The translations under genes were made by a program, and so were the position numbers. From Gammaproteobacteria bacterium (lineage in GTDB: Bacteria > Pseudomonadota > Gammaproteobacteria > Pseudomonadales > Azotimanducaceae), in the NCBI GenBank assembly GCA_016874135.1, contig VGVE01000022.1, positions 1 through 38,012 of the forward strand: a DNA stretch of 38,012 nt, in the 5' to 3' direction. Shown here piece after piece: positions 8,757 to 16,732 of the stretch. Under the pieces are notes generated by a model, which searched no databases, was not told the origin of the DNA, and saw only the letters and a program-made list of their open reading frames with translations. Numbering within the stretch: the stretch's first letter is position 1; each line of letters begins with the position of its first letter.

Positions 8757-9458
8757 GTGGATTGGAGCCAGTACAAGGAGATCGCCGCCCGTCCTGATGT
8801 GCTGCCGAGAGCCGTGATCGAGTGGACGCTTGAACGGATGAGCGACCAGACGGTTAAACAGGTGCTGACGGCGTGTCTTCGTGGTGCTTCAATCCCGAAA
8901 CCCGAGAACATCGTGCAGGATCCGAGGGTTGATCTCTTTCAGCTGGCGCTAGGAGTGGAGCAGGTGCGCAGCATCACTGTTGCACTTGCGGCTGCTGAAT
9001 CTGGATCGCGGTGGCAGGGCCATGCCCTGATCGTCTGGCAGGAATATCTTGGTTTTCTGAATGAAAAGGAGAGTTACATGCAGGCCAAAACAACTGTTGA
9101 CCGTTTGATGGCGGCGTTCGATCGGCGCGATATCGAAGGCATCGTCGGGTGTTTCGCCGCCGATGCGGTGTACCACAACATTCCGATGGAGCCGGTTCGT
9201 GGCAAGGACGCCATCAAGGCATCTCTCGCGCCTTTCGTCGGTATGGCGTCTGAAGTGAAGTTCGAAGTACTGCGCAGCGTCACCCAGGGCAACGTTGTCA
9301 TGAATGAACGGATCGATCGTTTCAATATCGGCGGCAAGTGGCTCTCGATCGCGGTCATGGGCGTGTTCGAAGTCGGCAATGACGGCATTACTGCGTGGCG
9401 AGACTATTTTGATCTGGCCCAGTTCCAGTCACAGATGGCCGCGATTCAAGGCGGCTGA
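8757..9458 (+). CDS. Limonene-1,2-epoxide hydrolase-like protein with extra N-terminal module
   Basis: A 233-residue open frame with two parts. Residues 1-107 (MDWSQYKEIAARPDV...PKPENIVQDPRVDLF...GFLNEKES) look like a small conserved helical module of unknown function. From residue 108 (MQAKTTVDRLM) it is a complete LEH domain in the NTF2/SnoaL fold. That domain carries the residues known from Rhodococcus LEH: the Y-x-N pair in VYHNIP, R-x-D in NERIDRF, and the Asp of WRDYFD. LEH enzymes add water to epoxides without a covalent intermediate. The GTG start 6 bases after purC has no clear ribosome site, whereas ATG 9078 has a strong one. The gene may therefore make a fusion, a 126-residue LEH alone, or both. 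The real boundary is unresolved. Confidence 0.75.
   Translation: MDWSQYKEIAARPDVLPRAVIEWTLERMSDQTVKQVLTACLRGASIPKPENIVQDPRVDLFQLALGVEQVRSITVALAAAESGSRWQGHALIVWQEYLGFLNEKESYMQAKTTVDRLMAAFDRRDIEGIVGCFAADAVYHNIPMEPVRGKDAIKASLAPFVGMASEVKFEVLRSVTQGNVVMNERIDRFNIGGKWLSIAVMGVFEVGNDGITAWRDYFDLAQFQSQMAAIQGG
9066..9073 (+). promoter_or_regulatory. Strong internal ribosome-binding site in front of LEH domain
   Basis: AAGGAGAG lies 6 bases (from the AAGGAG core) before ATG 9078. It is in frame inside the longer reading frame, where it encodes Lys-Glu-Ser. It is among the best Shine-Dalgarno matches in the window and marks the start of the complete LEH domain. The upstream GTG start at 8757 lacks such a site. 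Confidence 0.6.
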
Positions 9459-9493
9459 GACGATCAGATTAACGACCGGTCGGAGAAGACAGC

Positions 9494-9715
9494 ATGGCGC
9501 GGCATGCGGTAGAGAGTGAAGTCGCGGGTTCAGTGTGGAAGGTTGAGGTCGCTGTAGGTGCCACGGTCGCCAAAGGTGATGTGCTCATCATTCTCGAGTC
9601 CATGAAGATGGAGATTCCGGTGGAAAGCCCCGCTTCCGGAGTGATTGAGGAAATTCTGGTCTTGCCCGAAGAGCAGGTTGCGGAAGAGCAGGTGCTGATC
9701 GTCGTCAGATCGTAG
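9494..9715 (+). CDS. Stand-alone biotin carboxyl carrier (biotinyl-domain) protein
   Basis: A 73-residue protein that is just one biotinyl/lipoyl domain. The ESMKM motif at 35-39 places biotin on K38. The flanking GSVWKVEVAVGATVAKGDVLIILE and PASGVIEEILV strands are typical of biotin carriers. In acyl-CoA carboxylases and biotin-dependent decarboxylases this domain carries carboxyl groups between the biotin carboxylase and carboxyltransferase sites. A GGAGAAG ribosome site precedes ATG 9494. The carboxyltransferase lies one gene downstream, but no biotin carboxylase is encoded in the window. It probably pairs with that carboxyltransferase, and the missing subunit may be elsewhere. The short free-standing form is normal for a detached BCCP. 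Confidence 0.88.
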   Translation: MARHAVESEVAGSVWKVEVAVGATVAKGDVLIILESMKMEIPVESPASGVIEEILVLPEEQVAEEQVLIVVRS

Positions 9716-9813
9716 AGCGGCAGTAGTCCGGCGGTGCCCAATGCTGTCTGTGCTAAGGTAACGGCCCTGCTTCTGGCAGCATCCAGAATTTCTATTCCGG
9801 GAGATCCGAAACC

Positions 9814-10632
9814 ATGACCGATCTTGTGACCATCACCGTCGACAACGGTGTTGCTGACGTCCGCCTCAATCGAGCCGACAAATACAACGCGTTGAGTCCG
9901 GAGATGTTCTCCGCGATCATCGCCGCCGGAGAAAAACTGCAGATGGCCCGTGATGTGCGAGCGGTGGTTTTGTCCGGCAACGGTCCTGGGTTCTGCGCTG
10001 GTCTTGATATGACCAGCATGCAAGGGCTTGGCAAGGGCAGTAGTGGTAGTGCAAGCGGTGGTACACCGAATCTGCTCCGCCGCGACATGGAGCGTCCGGA
10101 AAATCACGCGCAGCGCCCGGCGTTCATCTGGCGCAAGGTGCCGATGCCGGTGATCTGCGCCATCCATGGTGTCGCCTACGGTGGTGGTATGCAGATTGCA
10201 CTGGGTTCGGACGTTCGCATCGCGGCACCGGACGCGAAGATGTCGGTGATGGAAATCAAGTGGGGACTCATTCCCGACATGGGCATCACCCAGTCCCTGC
10301 GGGATCTGGTTCCCATGGATGTGGCGAAAGAACTGACGTTTACCGGTCGCATATTCTCCGGCACCGAAGCGCAGCAACTCGGCCTCGTAACGTATGTGGA
10401 TCAGAATCCTCTGCAACGCGCCTTGTCGATTGCCCGGGAAATTGCCGGCAAGAATCCTGATGCCATCCGCCGTGGCAAGGAACTCTTTGAAAAGAGCTGG
10501 CGCGCTGAGCCGCGGGCAGGTCTCGAACTGGAGGCCAAACTGCAGATGGAACTCATCGGTTCTGCCAATCAGGCGGAAGCGGTGAAAGCGAACTTCGAAA
10601 AACGCTCACCGAACTTCAAAGATCCGGTTTGA
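9814..10632 (+). CDS. Crotonase / enoyl-CoA hydratase-isomerase family protein
   Basis: A 272-residue crotonase-fold enzyme. Seen: LNRADKYNALSPEMF at the N-terminus, the first oxyanion-hole segment GFCAGLDM, the second IHGVAYGGGMQIALGSDVRIA, and the catalytic region MEIKWGLIPDMGITQSL, where classical hydratases carry the second Glu. A Gly/Ser-rich insert (GKGSSGSASGG) follows the first oxyanion segment. The family adds water to, isomerises or decarboxylates acyl-CoAs; the exact reaction is open. It lies between the biotin carrier and the carboxyltransferase, so it probably acts in the same acyl-CoA route. The upstream gap of 98 bases holds a weak GGGAG ribosome site. Confidence 0.9.
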   Translation: MTDLVTITVDNGVADVRLNRADKYNALSPEMFSAIIAAGEKLQMARDVRAVVLSGNGPGFCAGLDMTSMQGLGKGSSGSASGGTPNLLRRDMERPENHAQRPAFIWRKVPMPVICAIHGVAYGGGMQIALGSDVRIAAPDAKMSVMEIKWGLIPDMGITQSLRDLVPMDVAKELTFTGRIFSGTEAQQLGLVTYVDQNPLQRALSIAREIAGKNPDAIRRGKELFEKSWRAEPRAGLELEAKLQMELIGSANQAEAVKANFEKRSPNFKDPV

Positions 10633-10644
10633 CCTAGAGCTGTC

Positions 10645-12198
10645 GTGAGCTGGGAACCTGAAGCTGCTGAAATCCGCCGCCGTCGCGAGCTCGCGAAGGC
10701 AGAAGGCGGAACCGCCGGCATCAACAAACAGCATGCGCAGGGCCGGCTGACCATCCGTGAGCGGATCGATGCGCTGCTCGATCCGGGTTCCTTTGAGGAA
10801 CAGGGACTTGCTACGGCGGTACCTGACTACGACGATGAGGGGCGGGTGCGCGAGTTCGTGCCGGCCAACTATGTGCTCGGCTTCGGCAGGATTGATGGCC
10901 GGCGAATTGTCGTTGGTGGTGAGGATTTCACGCTCAAAGGTGGTTCTCCCAATCCGGCCGGACTGCGCAAGAGTGTTTATGCCGAGAATATGGCATGCCA
11001 CTACCAGGCACCTCTGGTCAGGTTGCTCGAAGGTGGCGGCGGCAGCGTAAAGGGCAGCGGCAAACCGGGGTTGAACTGGGGTGATCCGGTCTACAACGAG
11101 CCACGCTTTCGCATCATTGCAGATGCTATGAGCCAGGTACCGGTGGTTTCGGCGGCGCTTGGCGCGGTAGCCGGATTTCCCGCAGGACGCCTGGTCGCAT
11201 CACACTTTTCGGTAATGACCAGAGACACCGCACAGGTCATGACGGGTGGTCCGGCTTTGGTGGAACGGGCGCTCGGCACCCGGCTCACCAAGGCAGAGCT
11301 CGGCGGTGCCGCGATTCACGCCAAGAGCGGCGTCGTGGACAACGTCGCCGATGATGAAGCGGATGCGTTTGGTCAGATTCGCCGCTTTCTCTCCTACCTC
11401 CCGTCGAACGTCCACCAACGCGCACCGCGGCAGCCTTGTTCGGATCCAGTGGAGCGGATGGAGGATGAGCTCATCCGCATCGTTCCGCGGGAATCCAACA
11501 AGACGTTTAATGCGCGGCAGATTCTCGAGATGGTGCTCGATCAAGGCAGTGTATTCGAGCTTGGCGCATCGTTCGGAAAAGGCCAGATCTGTGCGCTGGC
11601 TCGACTCAGTGGCCAGCCGGTCGGTGTGCTCATCAACAACAACCGGATCTATGCGGGATCGATGACGGCACAGGCTGCGCAGAAATATCGCCGCTTCATC
11701 GAGATGTGTGATCTCTTCCATTTGCCGGTGATCAACTTCGTCGATCAGCCGGGCTTCATGATCGGTGCCGAAGCGGAAAAGGCAGGCACGATACGCTTCG
11801 GCATGGCGGCGGTGTCCGCCGCGGTCCAGTCCGTGGTGCCCTGGGCGGTGGTTCAGGTACACAAAGGATTTGGTGTTGCTACGGCTGCACACTATGCGCC
11901 GGACGCCTACGTCCTCGCCTGGCCATCAGTCGAAAGCGGAGCCTTGCCGCTTGAGGGAGGAGTGGCTGTCGCTTTCCAGAAGGAGATTGCCGCTGCCGCA
12001 GATCCTGACGCCCGCCGCAAGGAACTTGAAGACAAGCTGCGCAGCCGACGCAACCCCTATGCACGTGCTGAGTCCTTTTCGGTACACGAGATGATCGATC
12101 CACGCGAAACCCGGCCGTTCCTCTGCCGCTGGATCGAGTGGATCCAACCCCTGCTGGAAACACTGAAGGGTCCGGTCCGTTTCGGAATCCGCCCCTGA
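10645..12198 (+). CDS. Acyl-CoA carboxylase carboxyltransferase (beta) subunit
   Basis: A 517-residue protein with two crotonase-like halves, as in propionyl-, methylcrotonyl- or geranyl-CoA carboxylase beta subunits and 12S transcarboxylase. N-half: GRLTIRERIDALLDPGSFEE, LLEGGGGSVKG (acyl-CoA oxyanion hole). C-half: INNNRIYAGSMTAQAAQKYRRF, NFVDQPGFMIG, and a biotin-side segment with VHKGFGVATAAHY in place of the commoner YGGA motif. It would move carboxylate between carboxybiotin and an acyl-CoA, in either direction. The GTG start is 12 bases after the crotonase stop. The carrier protein (9494) is two genes upstream, but no biotin carboxylase is near. Substrate is unknown; propionyl-, branched-chain or terpenoid acyl-CoA are all possible. 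Confidence 0.88.
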   Translation: MSWEPEAAEIRRRRELAKAEGGTAGINKQHAQGRLTIRERIDALLDPGSFEEQGLATAVPDYDDEGRVREFVPANYVLGFGRIDGRRIVVGGEDFTLKGGSPNPAGLRKSVYAENMACHYQAPLVRLLEGGGGSVKGSGKPGLNWGDPVYNEPRFRIIADAMSQVPVVSAALGAVAGFPAGRLVASHFSVMTRDTAQVMTGGPALVERALGTRLTKAELGGAAIHAKSGVVDNVADDEADAFGQIRRFLSYLPSNVHQRAPRQPCSDPVERMEDELIRIVPRESNKTFNARQILEMVLDQGSVFELGASFGKGQICALARLSGQPVGVLINNNRIYAGSMTAQAAQKYRRFIEMCDLFHLPVINFVDQPGFMIGAEAEKAGTIRFGMAAVSAAVQSVVPWAVVQVHKGFGVATAAHYAPDAYVLAWPSVESGALPLEGGVAVAFQKEIAAAADPDARRKELEDKLRSRRNPYARAESFSVHEMIDPRETRPFLCRWIEWIQPLLETLKGPVRFGIRP

Positions 12199-12240
12199 CG
12201 TGGATAATCCGCGCCCAACCAACCCTGAGGTACTTCTGAG

Positions 12241-13107
12241 ATGACGTATTCGTTCGAAGGCAAAGTCGCGATCATCACCGGCGCTGGTGGTGGCCTGGGC
12301 CGTTGTCACGCCGTTGAACTGGCCAAACGCGGCTGCAAGGTGGTCGTCAATGATCTGGGTGGCGCGATGGACGGTACGGGCGGTTCATCGGCCGCTGCCA
12401 AAGCCGTTGTCGATGAGATCAAGGCTGCGGGTGGCGAAGCCATTGCCAACGGCGGTTCCGTCTCTGACGCGAAGGGCGCGAAGAGCATGGTGGATGACGC
12501 GATGAATGCCTGGGGGCGTGTCGACATCCTCATCAATAATGCCGGCATCCTGCGTGACAAGTCGTTCCACAAGATGGATATGAACGACTTCAACATTGTC
12601 ATGAACGTACATCTCACCGGTGCGGCGATGGTGACCCGGGAAGTCTGGGAGATCATGCGCAGCCAGAACTACGGTCGTATCGTCATGACGACCTCGCCGA
12701 CCGGTCTCTACGGCAACTTCGGCCAGGCCAATTACGGCGCCGCAAAACTGGCCCAGGTCGGCCTCATGAACTCGCTCAAGATCGAAGGCGCCAAGTACAA
12801 CATCCGGGTCAACACCATCGCACCGGTGGCGGCGACGCGCATGACGGAAAACCTCATGCCGGAAGCGGTGCTGAAGAAACTCGGACCTGAACTGGTGACA
12901 CCGGCAGTGGTTTACCTGTGCACCGAAGATGCGCCAAACGGCGTCATCATTCAGGCGCAGGGCGGACGTTTCTCCACGGCCATCATCGTGGAAAACGACG
13001 GGGTAGATCTGGGTGTCGATGCGACCGCTGAGGATATCGCCGACAACTACAAGAAGATCGTCGAGCTCTCCAATCTCCGTCCACGGGCGATGTTGCAGCT
13101 GAACTGA
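12241..13107 (+). CDS. SDR, (3R)-hydroxyacyl-CoA dehydrogenase-like (HSD17B4 type)
   Basis: A 288-residue short-chain dehydrogenase resembling the dehydrogenase part of peroxisomal multifunctional enzyme type 2. Seen: TGAGGGLG at 13-20, VVNDLGG after the second strand with the characteristic ~15-residue insert (AMDGTGGSSAAAK), NNAG at 99-102, S152, Y165 and K169 (YGAAK), and VNTIAPVAATRMTE. The FEGKVAIITGAGGGLGR start and the APVAATRMT segment separate this subgroup from ordinary SDRs. It likely oxidises a 3-hydroxyacyl-CoA with NAD+. It is the last gene of the plus-strand acyl-CoA group and converges on the MMPL gene. Confidence 0.9.
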   Translation: MTYSFEGKVAIITGAGGGLGRCHAVELAKRGCKVVVNDLGGAMDGTGGSSAAAKAVVDEIKAAGGEAIANGGSVSDAKGAKSMVDDAMNAWGRVDILINNAGILRDKSFHKMDMNDFNIVMNVHLTGAAMVTREVWEIMRSQNYGRIVMTTSPTGLYGNFGQANYGAAKLAQVGLMNSLKIEGAKYNIRVNTIAPVAATRMTENLMPEAVLKKLGPELVTPAVVYLCTEDAPNGVIIQAQGGRFSTAIIVENDGVDLGVDATAEDIADNYKKIVELSNLRPRAMLQLN

Positions 13108-13129
13108 CGGGCGCCTTCTGTGGCATTCA

Positions 13130-13160
13130 GGCCCCATGGGCCGGTCCTGATTAGGGACCG
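13130..13160. terminator. Two adjacent GC-rich hairpins between convergent genes (possible bidirectional terminator)
   Basis: In the 87-base gap between convergent stops, GGCCC-cat-GGGCC (13130-13142) is followed by CGGTCC-tgattag-GGACCG (13142-13160). Stems are 5 and 6 bp. Neither is followed by a clear T run, so rho-independent termination is only suggested. Confidence 0.35.
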
Positions 13161-13194
13161 CCTCATGCGGGTCATCAACGCTGCTGCCGCCTCG

Positions 13195-15390
13195 TCAGTC
13201 TTTCCATTCCCGCTTTGCCAGCAGCGCCGATGTGCGCCCTGAGACGAATTGCCGCACAAGTGCGGGCAGCAGCACCACATCGGCGATCAATGCGATGAAC
13301 ATGGTGGTGATCATCAACATCGCGAAGTCATGGAACGGCTGCATCTCGGCAAAAAACAGCACCACAAAACCGAAACACACCGCCAGCGTCGTCGTCATCA
13401 CCGGAGCGATCAGCTCTCGCACTGTCCTGAGCACCGCTGTCGCCGGGTCGTAACCGCTGCGCTGCAGCTGTTGCAACCGGACCAGAAGATGGGTGGTGTC
13501 GTCGAGCACGATGCCAAACGCCATCGCCGCAACCAGCGAACTGCCCATGTCGATGGCGACGCCTGCCGCGCCCAGAAGCGCGAGCCCGGACAAAACCGGT
13601 ATGGCGTTGATGATGATGCCGATGATGGCGTAGGACCAGGAGCGGAACAGAAACAGCAACAGGATGAAAATGAGCGCGGCACCGATGGCGAGCCCTTTCA
13701 GATTGTCTCCCCCGATGCGGTGTCCGGTTTCAAAAAAGCTCGCAACGCGTCCAACGTAGTAGCCCTTGATGCCATGTTCCTGAAGGTAGTTGTCGACGAC
13801 TGCTTTCATTTCGAAGTAGCCGGCAGAACCGATGTAGGGGATCTGGAAGTTGATCAGGATCCGTGTCCTGTCTTCATCCATGTAGAGCTCGAGGTCCTCC
13901 GGATCAAACCAGATGAAGAGCTGGGCGAGTGTGTCCGGATCCTCCGGAAAACCCGCTTGTGGATTGCCGCTGACGGCACGGTTCAGCTGCACGAGCTGGT
14001 CGTGAAACCACACTGCCTGGAAACCGGACGGATACTTCTCGTACAGGGTATCGATCAGGGGTTTCAGCTTCGTCCAGGTTTGTGGATCTTCGGCGCTCTC
14101 GACTTCGACCATCAACGGCAGGTTCATCCGCCCGAACCATTGGCCGGCCACTTCATAGTCAGCACGATAGCTGTTGGTCATTGGCAGGTAGTCGGTCGGA
14201 CCGTAGTCCACCTTGAGGCGCGACATGCCGTAGACGATGCCGAGCAGAAAAAACAGCATCAGACCAATACCGGCCGCGCTGTGGATCAGCGGCCAGCGGG
14301 GTACGGTGAATTGCACGACAAAACGCAGATCCTTGGCCCCGTGCAATACTGGGAACACGAAGATGAACACGCCAAGGGTGGCGGCAAAGATACCCACGAC
14401 ACCCATGATGGCGAGGGATTGCACATCCGGGGCGGGAGTGAGACCCGTACAGGCAAAGCCGATGGCCGTAGTGAGGCCGGCAAGGATGCAGGGGCTTTTG
14501 GCTTCATCCGGAATGAGTTTGCGTTCCGCCTGCCGCCCCACATATCCATGCGCATGGATCACGAAGGTTCCGGTTAGCGGCACCAGCAGGAAGATCACCA
14601 GGGACGTCGCCGGGGTCAGTGGCATCCCCACCCAGCCCATGAAGCCATAGGCGACAGCGACGACAAAAATCGAGAGGCCGAGTGCAACCAGTGTCGATGT
14701 GAACGAACGGGTGATGACATATACAAAAACGAGCATCGCCACGAGGATGGCGGCTACGAGGGCTGAGTCCCTCGACACCACGCGAGACAGTTCGGCACTC
14801 ACGATGGCTTCGCCAGTGATCACCATGCGCCCCCCTGCAGTGACCGCCTCGGCGGCCAACGGGGTGTAGATCGACATCAACGTATCGCTGAAGGTCGTTG
14901 CGTTCTGACCAGGTTCGGCAATGAGAAAGAGCGCCGCAGCTCGACCGTCGGGCGAGACCAGTACGTTGCGATATGGCGGGTACTCCGCGGCAGCTTTGCA
15001 GCGTTCTTTGGCAGATGAAAAATCGGTGTCACGAAATCTGCTGAGATCAACCGTGTCGCCGCTGCCGATCACATACCGGGTCGACATCGACGGCAACGAC
15101 AAGGTGCGATTGATGGCCGGGCTGGCGGCAAAGGCTGCTTCGGTTTTTTTGATCAGATCCCAGCCCGCATCGGAACAGAGCAGGTCTTCGAATACGACCA
15201 GTGCACCCTGATCGTTGGGAAACCGGGCGAGATAATCGCTGTACCTGGCGATGGTTTCCGGATCCGTGGGCAGCATCGCTTCGGATACGTCATCACTCAC
15301 TGTCAGCCGGGTCGCGCCGATTCCGGCTATGAAGAAAAGCGCCGTAAATCCCAGCAGCGCAAGGCGTTTTGTCTTCAATGTGGTGTTCAC
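13195..15390 (-). CDS. MMPL/RND-superfamily membrane transporter
   Basis: About 731 residues, with the duplicated RND plan: one N-terminal helix (RLALLGFTALFFIAGIG), a periplasmic loop to ~185, then five helices. A second copy follows (helix from ~375, periplasmic loop ~400-565, five helices to the end). GIVLDDTTHLLVRLQ in the second bundle matches the conserved proton-relay region of MMPL/SSD proteins. Length is near the MMPL two-bundle norm and shorter than HAE-type drug pumps. Such proteins move lipids or hydrophobic compounds. No membrane-fusion or outer-membrane partner is adjacent. The frame opens at GTG 15405; I chose GTG 15390 because AGGGA lies about 5 bases upstream and the helix then starts after MNTTLKTKR. 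It lies between acyl-CoA catabolic genes, which hints at lipid export or uptake. Confidence 0.86.
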   Translation of the reverse strand: MNTTLKTKRLALLGFTALFFIAGIGATRLTVSDDVSEAMLPTDPETIARYSDYLARFPNDQGALVVFEDLLCSDAGWDLIKKTEAAFAASPAINRTLSLPSMSTRYVIGSGDTVDLSRFRDTDFSSAKERCKAAAEYPPYRNVLVSPDGRAAALFLIAEPGQNATTFSDTLMSIYTPLAAEAVTAGGRMVITGEAIVSAELSRVVSRDSALVAAILVAMLVFVYVITRSFTSTLVALGLSIFVVAVAYGFMGWVGMPLTPATSLVIFLLVPLTGTFVIHAHGYVGRQAERKLIPDEAKSPCILAGLTTAIGFACTGLTPAPDVQSLAIMGVVGIFAATLGVFIFVFPVLHGAKDLRFVVQFTVPRWPLIHSAAGIGLMLFFLLGIVYGMSRLKVDYGPTDYLPMTNSYRADYEVAGQWFGRMNLPLMVEVESAEDPQTWTKLKPLIDTLYEKYPSGFQAVWFHDQLVQLNRAVSGNPQAGFPEDPDTLAQLFIWFDPEDLELYMDEDRTRILINFQIPYIGSAGYFEMKAVVDNYLQEHGIKGYYVGRVASFFETGHRIGGDNLKGLAIGAALIFILLLFLFRSWSYAIIGIIINAIPVLSGLALLGAAGVAIDMGSSLVAAMAFGIVLDDTTHLLVRLQQLQRSGYDPATAVLRTVRELIAPVMTTTLAVCFGFVVLFFAEMQPFHDFAMLMITTMFIALIADVVLLPALVRQFVSGRTSALLAKREWKD

Positions 15391-15553
15391 GAAGGTCCCT
15401 GTCACCCCGGCGGGGATTAAACCCTATTCGGGTCAGGCTTCCCATCGATTGCGTACTTCCTGAAGCCGGTCACTGCTTCAATCCCGGGCTTCCATTGTGC
15501 GACGTCAGGGCAGGCGTTATCGTCCGGTCAAGAACAACGAGGGGAGCAGAGTG

Positions 15554-16732
15554 ATGACACGCAGCCTGCGCGGTCGTGTCGCCGTGGTCGGTGTGGGCGA
15601 GACGGCATACTACAAAAGGGGCGGAAGTCCCGATCCCGAGTTCAAACTGGCACTCGACGCGATCATCAGAGCCTGCGCTGACGCCGGGATTTCACCCAGA
15701 GACGTCGACGGCTTTTCTTCCTACAGCAATGACCGCAGTGAACCTTCACGGATCGCGGCAGCACTTGGTTGTCATGAGCTGAAATACTCCGCCATGCAGT
15801 GGGGTGGCGGTGGTGGCGGGGGTTCCGGTGCACTTGCCAACGCAGCAGCGGCTATTGCTACGGGTATAGCGGACTGCGTGGTGGTGTTTCGCGCACTTGC
15901 GCAGGGGCAATTCGGCCGATTTGGCCAGGGTCCGCGCAGCAATGTGATTTCCGGACCTTTCGCACACACAGTGCCATACGGCCTCATGTCGCCGGCGCAG
16001 ATGTTCGCGATGAAGGTCACGCGCTTCATGCACGACTTTGGTGTCGAACAGCCGGCCCTCCGCTCCATAGCACTCGCTTCCTATCATCATGCGCAGAACA
16101 ACCCGCGCGCTGTCATGTATGGCCGTCCGCTCGATGAAGCCGGTTACGATGCGTCGCGGTGGATCGTCGAGCCGTTTCATCTCTTTGACTGTTGTCTCGA
16201 AAATGACGGGGCGGCAGCGATGGTGCTAGTGGCTGCGGAGCGTGCGAAAGACTGTCCGCACAAGCCCTGCTATGTACTCGGTGCCGTCGCCGGATCGCAG
16301 TACCGTGCCGGAGCGGATGTACACAATACGCCAGACTATGCCTCGTCCAGTTTCAAGCCGCTGGCACCGCGACTCTACGATATGGCGAAGGTAGGACCGG
16401 CTGATGTGGACGTACTGCAGAGTTATGAGAACTTCACCGGTGGCGTGATGATGGCGATGGTTGAGCATGGCTTCTGTGAACCCGAAGCCTGTAATGAGTT
16501 CTTCGTCAAAGAGCGGTTTCTCGCGCCTTCCGGTGATCTCCCCTTGAACACGAGTGGCGGCAACCTCGCTGAGTGTTACATGCATGGGCTCGGGCTGAAC
16601 CTCGAGGCAGTGCGGCAGATCCGCGGGCAATCCACGAGTCAGGTCGCCGACGTAAACGTCTCGATGGTCATCTCCGGCCCCATGGTGACGCCGGTGAGTT
16701 CCTGCATCTTCGGATCGGAGGCTACGGTATGA
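15554..16732 (+). CDS. Thiolase-fold lipid-transfer protein, probable acyl-CoA (retro-)aldolase or thiolase-like subunit
   Basis: A 392-residue SCP-x/Ltp-type thiolase-fold protein. Seen: GRVAVVGVGETAYYKRGG at the start, an SAMQW-plus-seven-glycine segment at the nucleophile region with no cysteine, VDVLQSYENFTGG, and GGNLAECYMHGLGLN in place of the thiolase GHPxGATG loop. The absent nucleophilic Cys and the Tyr in ECYMHG resemble Ltp2-type aldolases that cleave steroid side-chain CoA esters rather than true thiolases; this is from memory of the family. The start is ATG 15554 (GGGGAG 7 bases upstream); the frame opens earlier at 15497. Its stop overlaps the DUF35 gene by 4 bases, the usual partner arrangement. 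The substrate is unknown. Confidence 0.85.
   Translation: MTRSLRGRVAVVGVGETAYYKRGGSPDPEFKLALDAIIRACADAGISPRDVDGFSSYSNDRSEPSRIAAALGCHELKYSAMQWGGGGGGGSGALANAAAAIATGIADCVVVFRALAQGQFGRFGQGPRSNVISGPFAHTVPYGLMSPAQMFAMKVTRFMHDFGVEQPALRSIALASYHHAQNNPRAVMYGRPLDEAGYDASRWIVEPFHLFDCCLENDGAAAMVLVAAERAKDCPHKPCYVLGAVAGSQYRAGADVHNTPDYASSSFKPLAPRLYDMAKVGPADVDVLQSYENFTGGVMMAMVEHGFCEPEACNEFFVKERFLAPSGDLPLNTSGGNLAECYMHGLGLNLEAVRQIRGQSTSQVADVNVSMVISGPMVTPVSSCIFGSEATV

Noticed and set aside
9469-10416. 315-codon minus-strand open frame
   Set aside because: Antisense to the biotin carrier and crotonase genes, which have clear motifs. Its own product has none.
13249-14577. 442-codon plus-strand open frame
   Set aside because: It lies wholly antisense to the MMPL transporter. 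Its product is His/Gln/Asp-rich with no domain pattern, typical of a GC-rich shadow frame.
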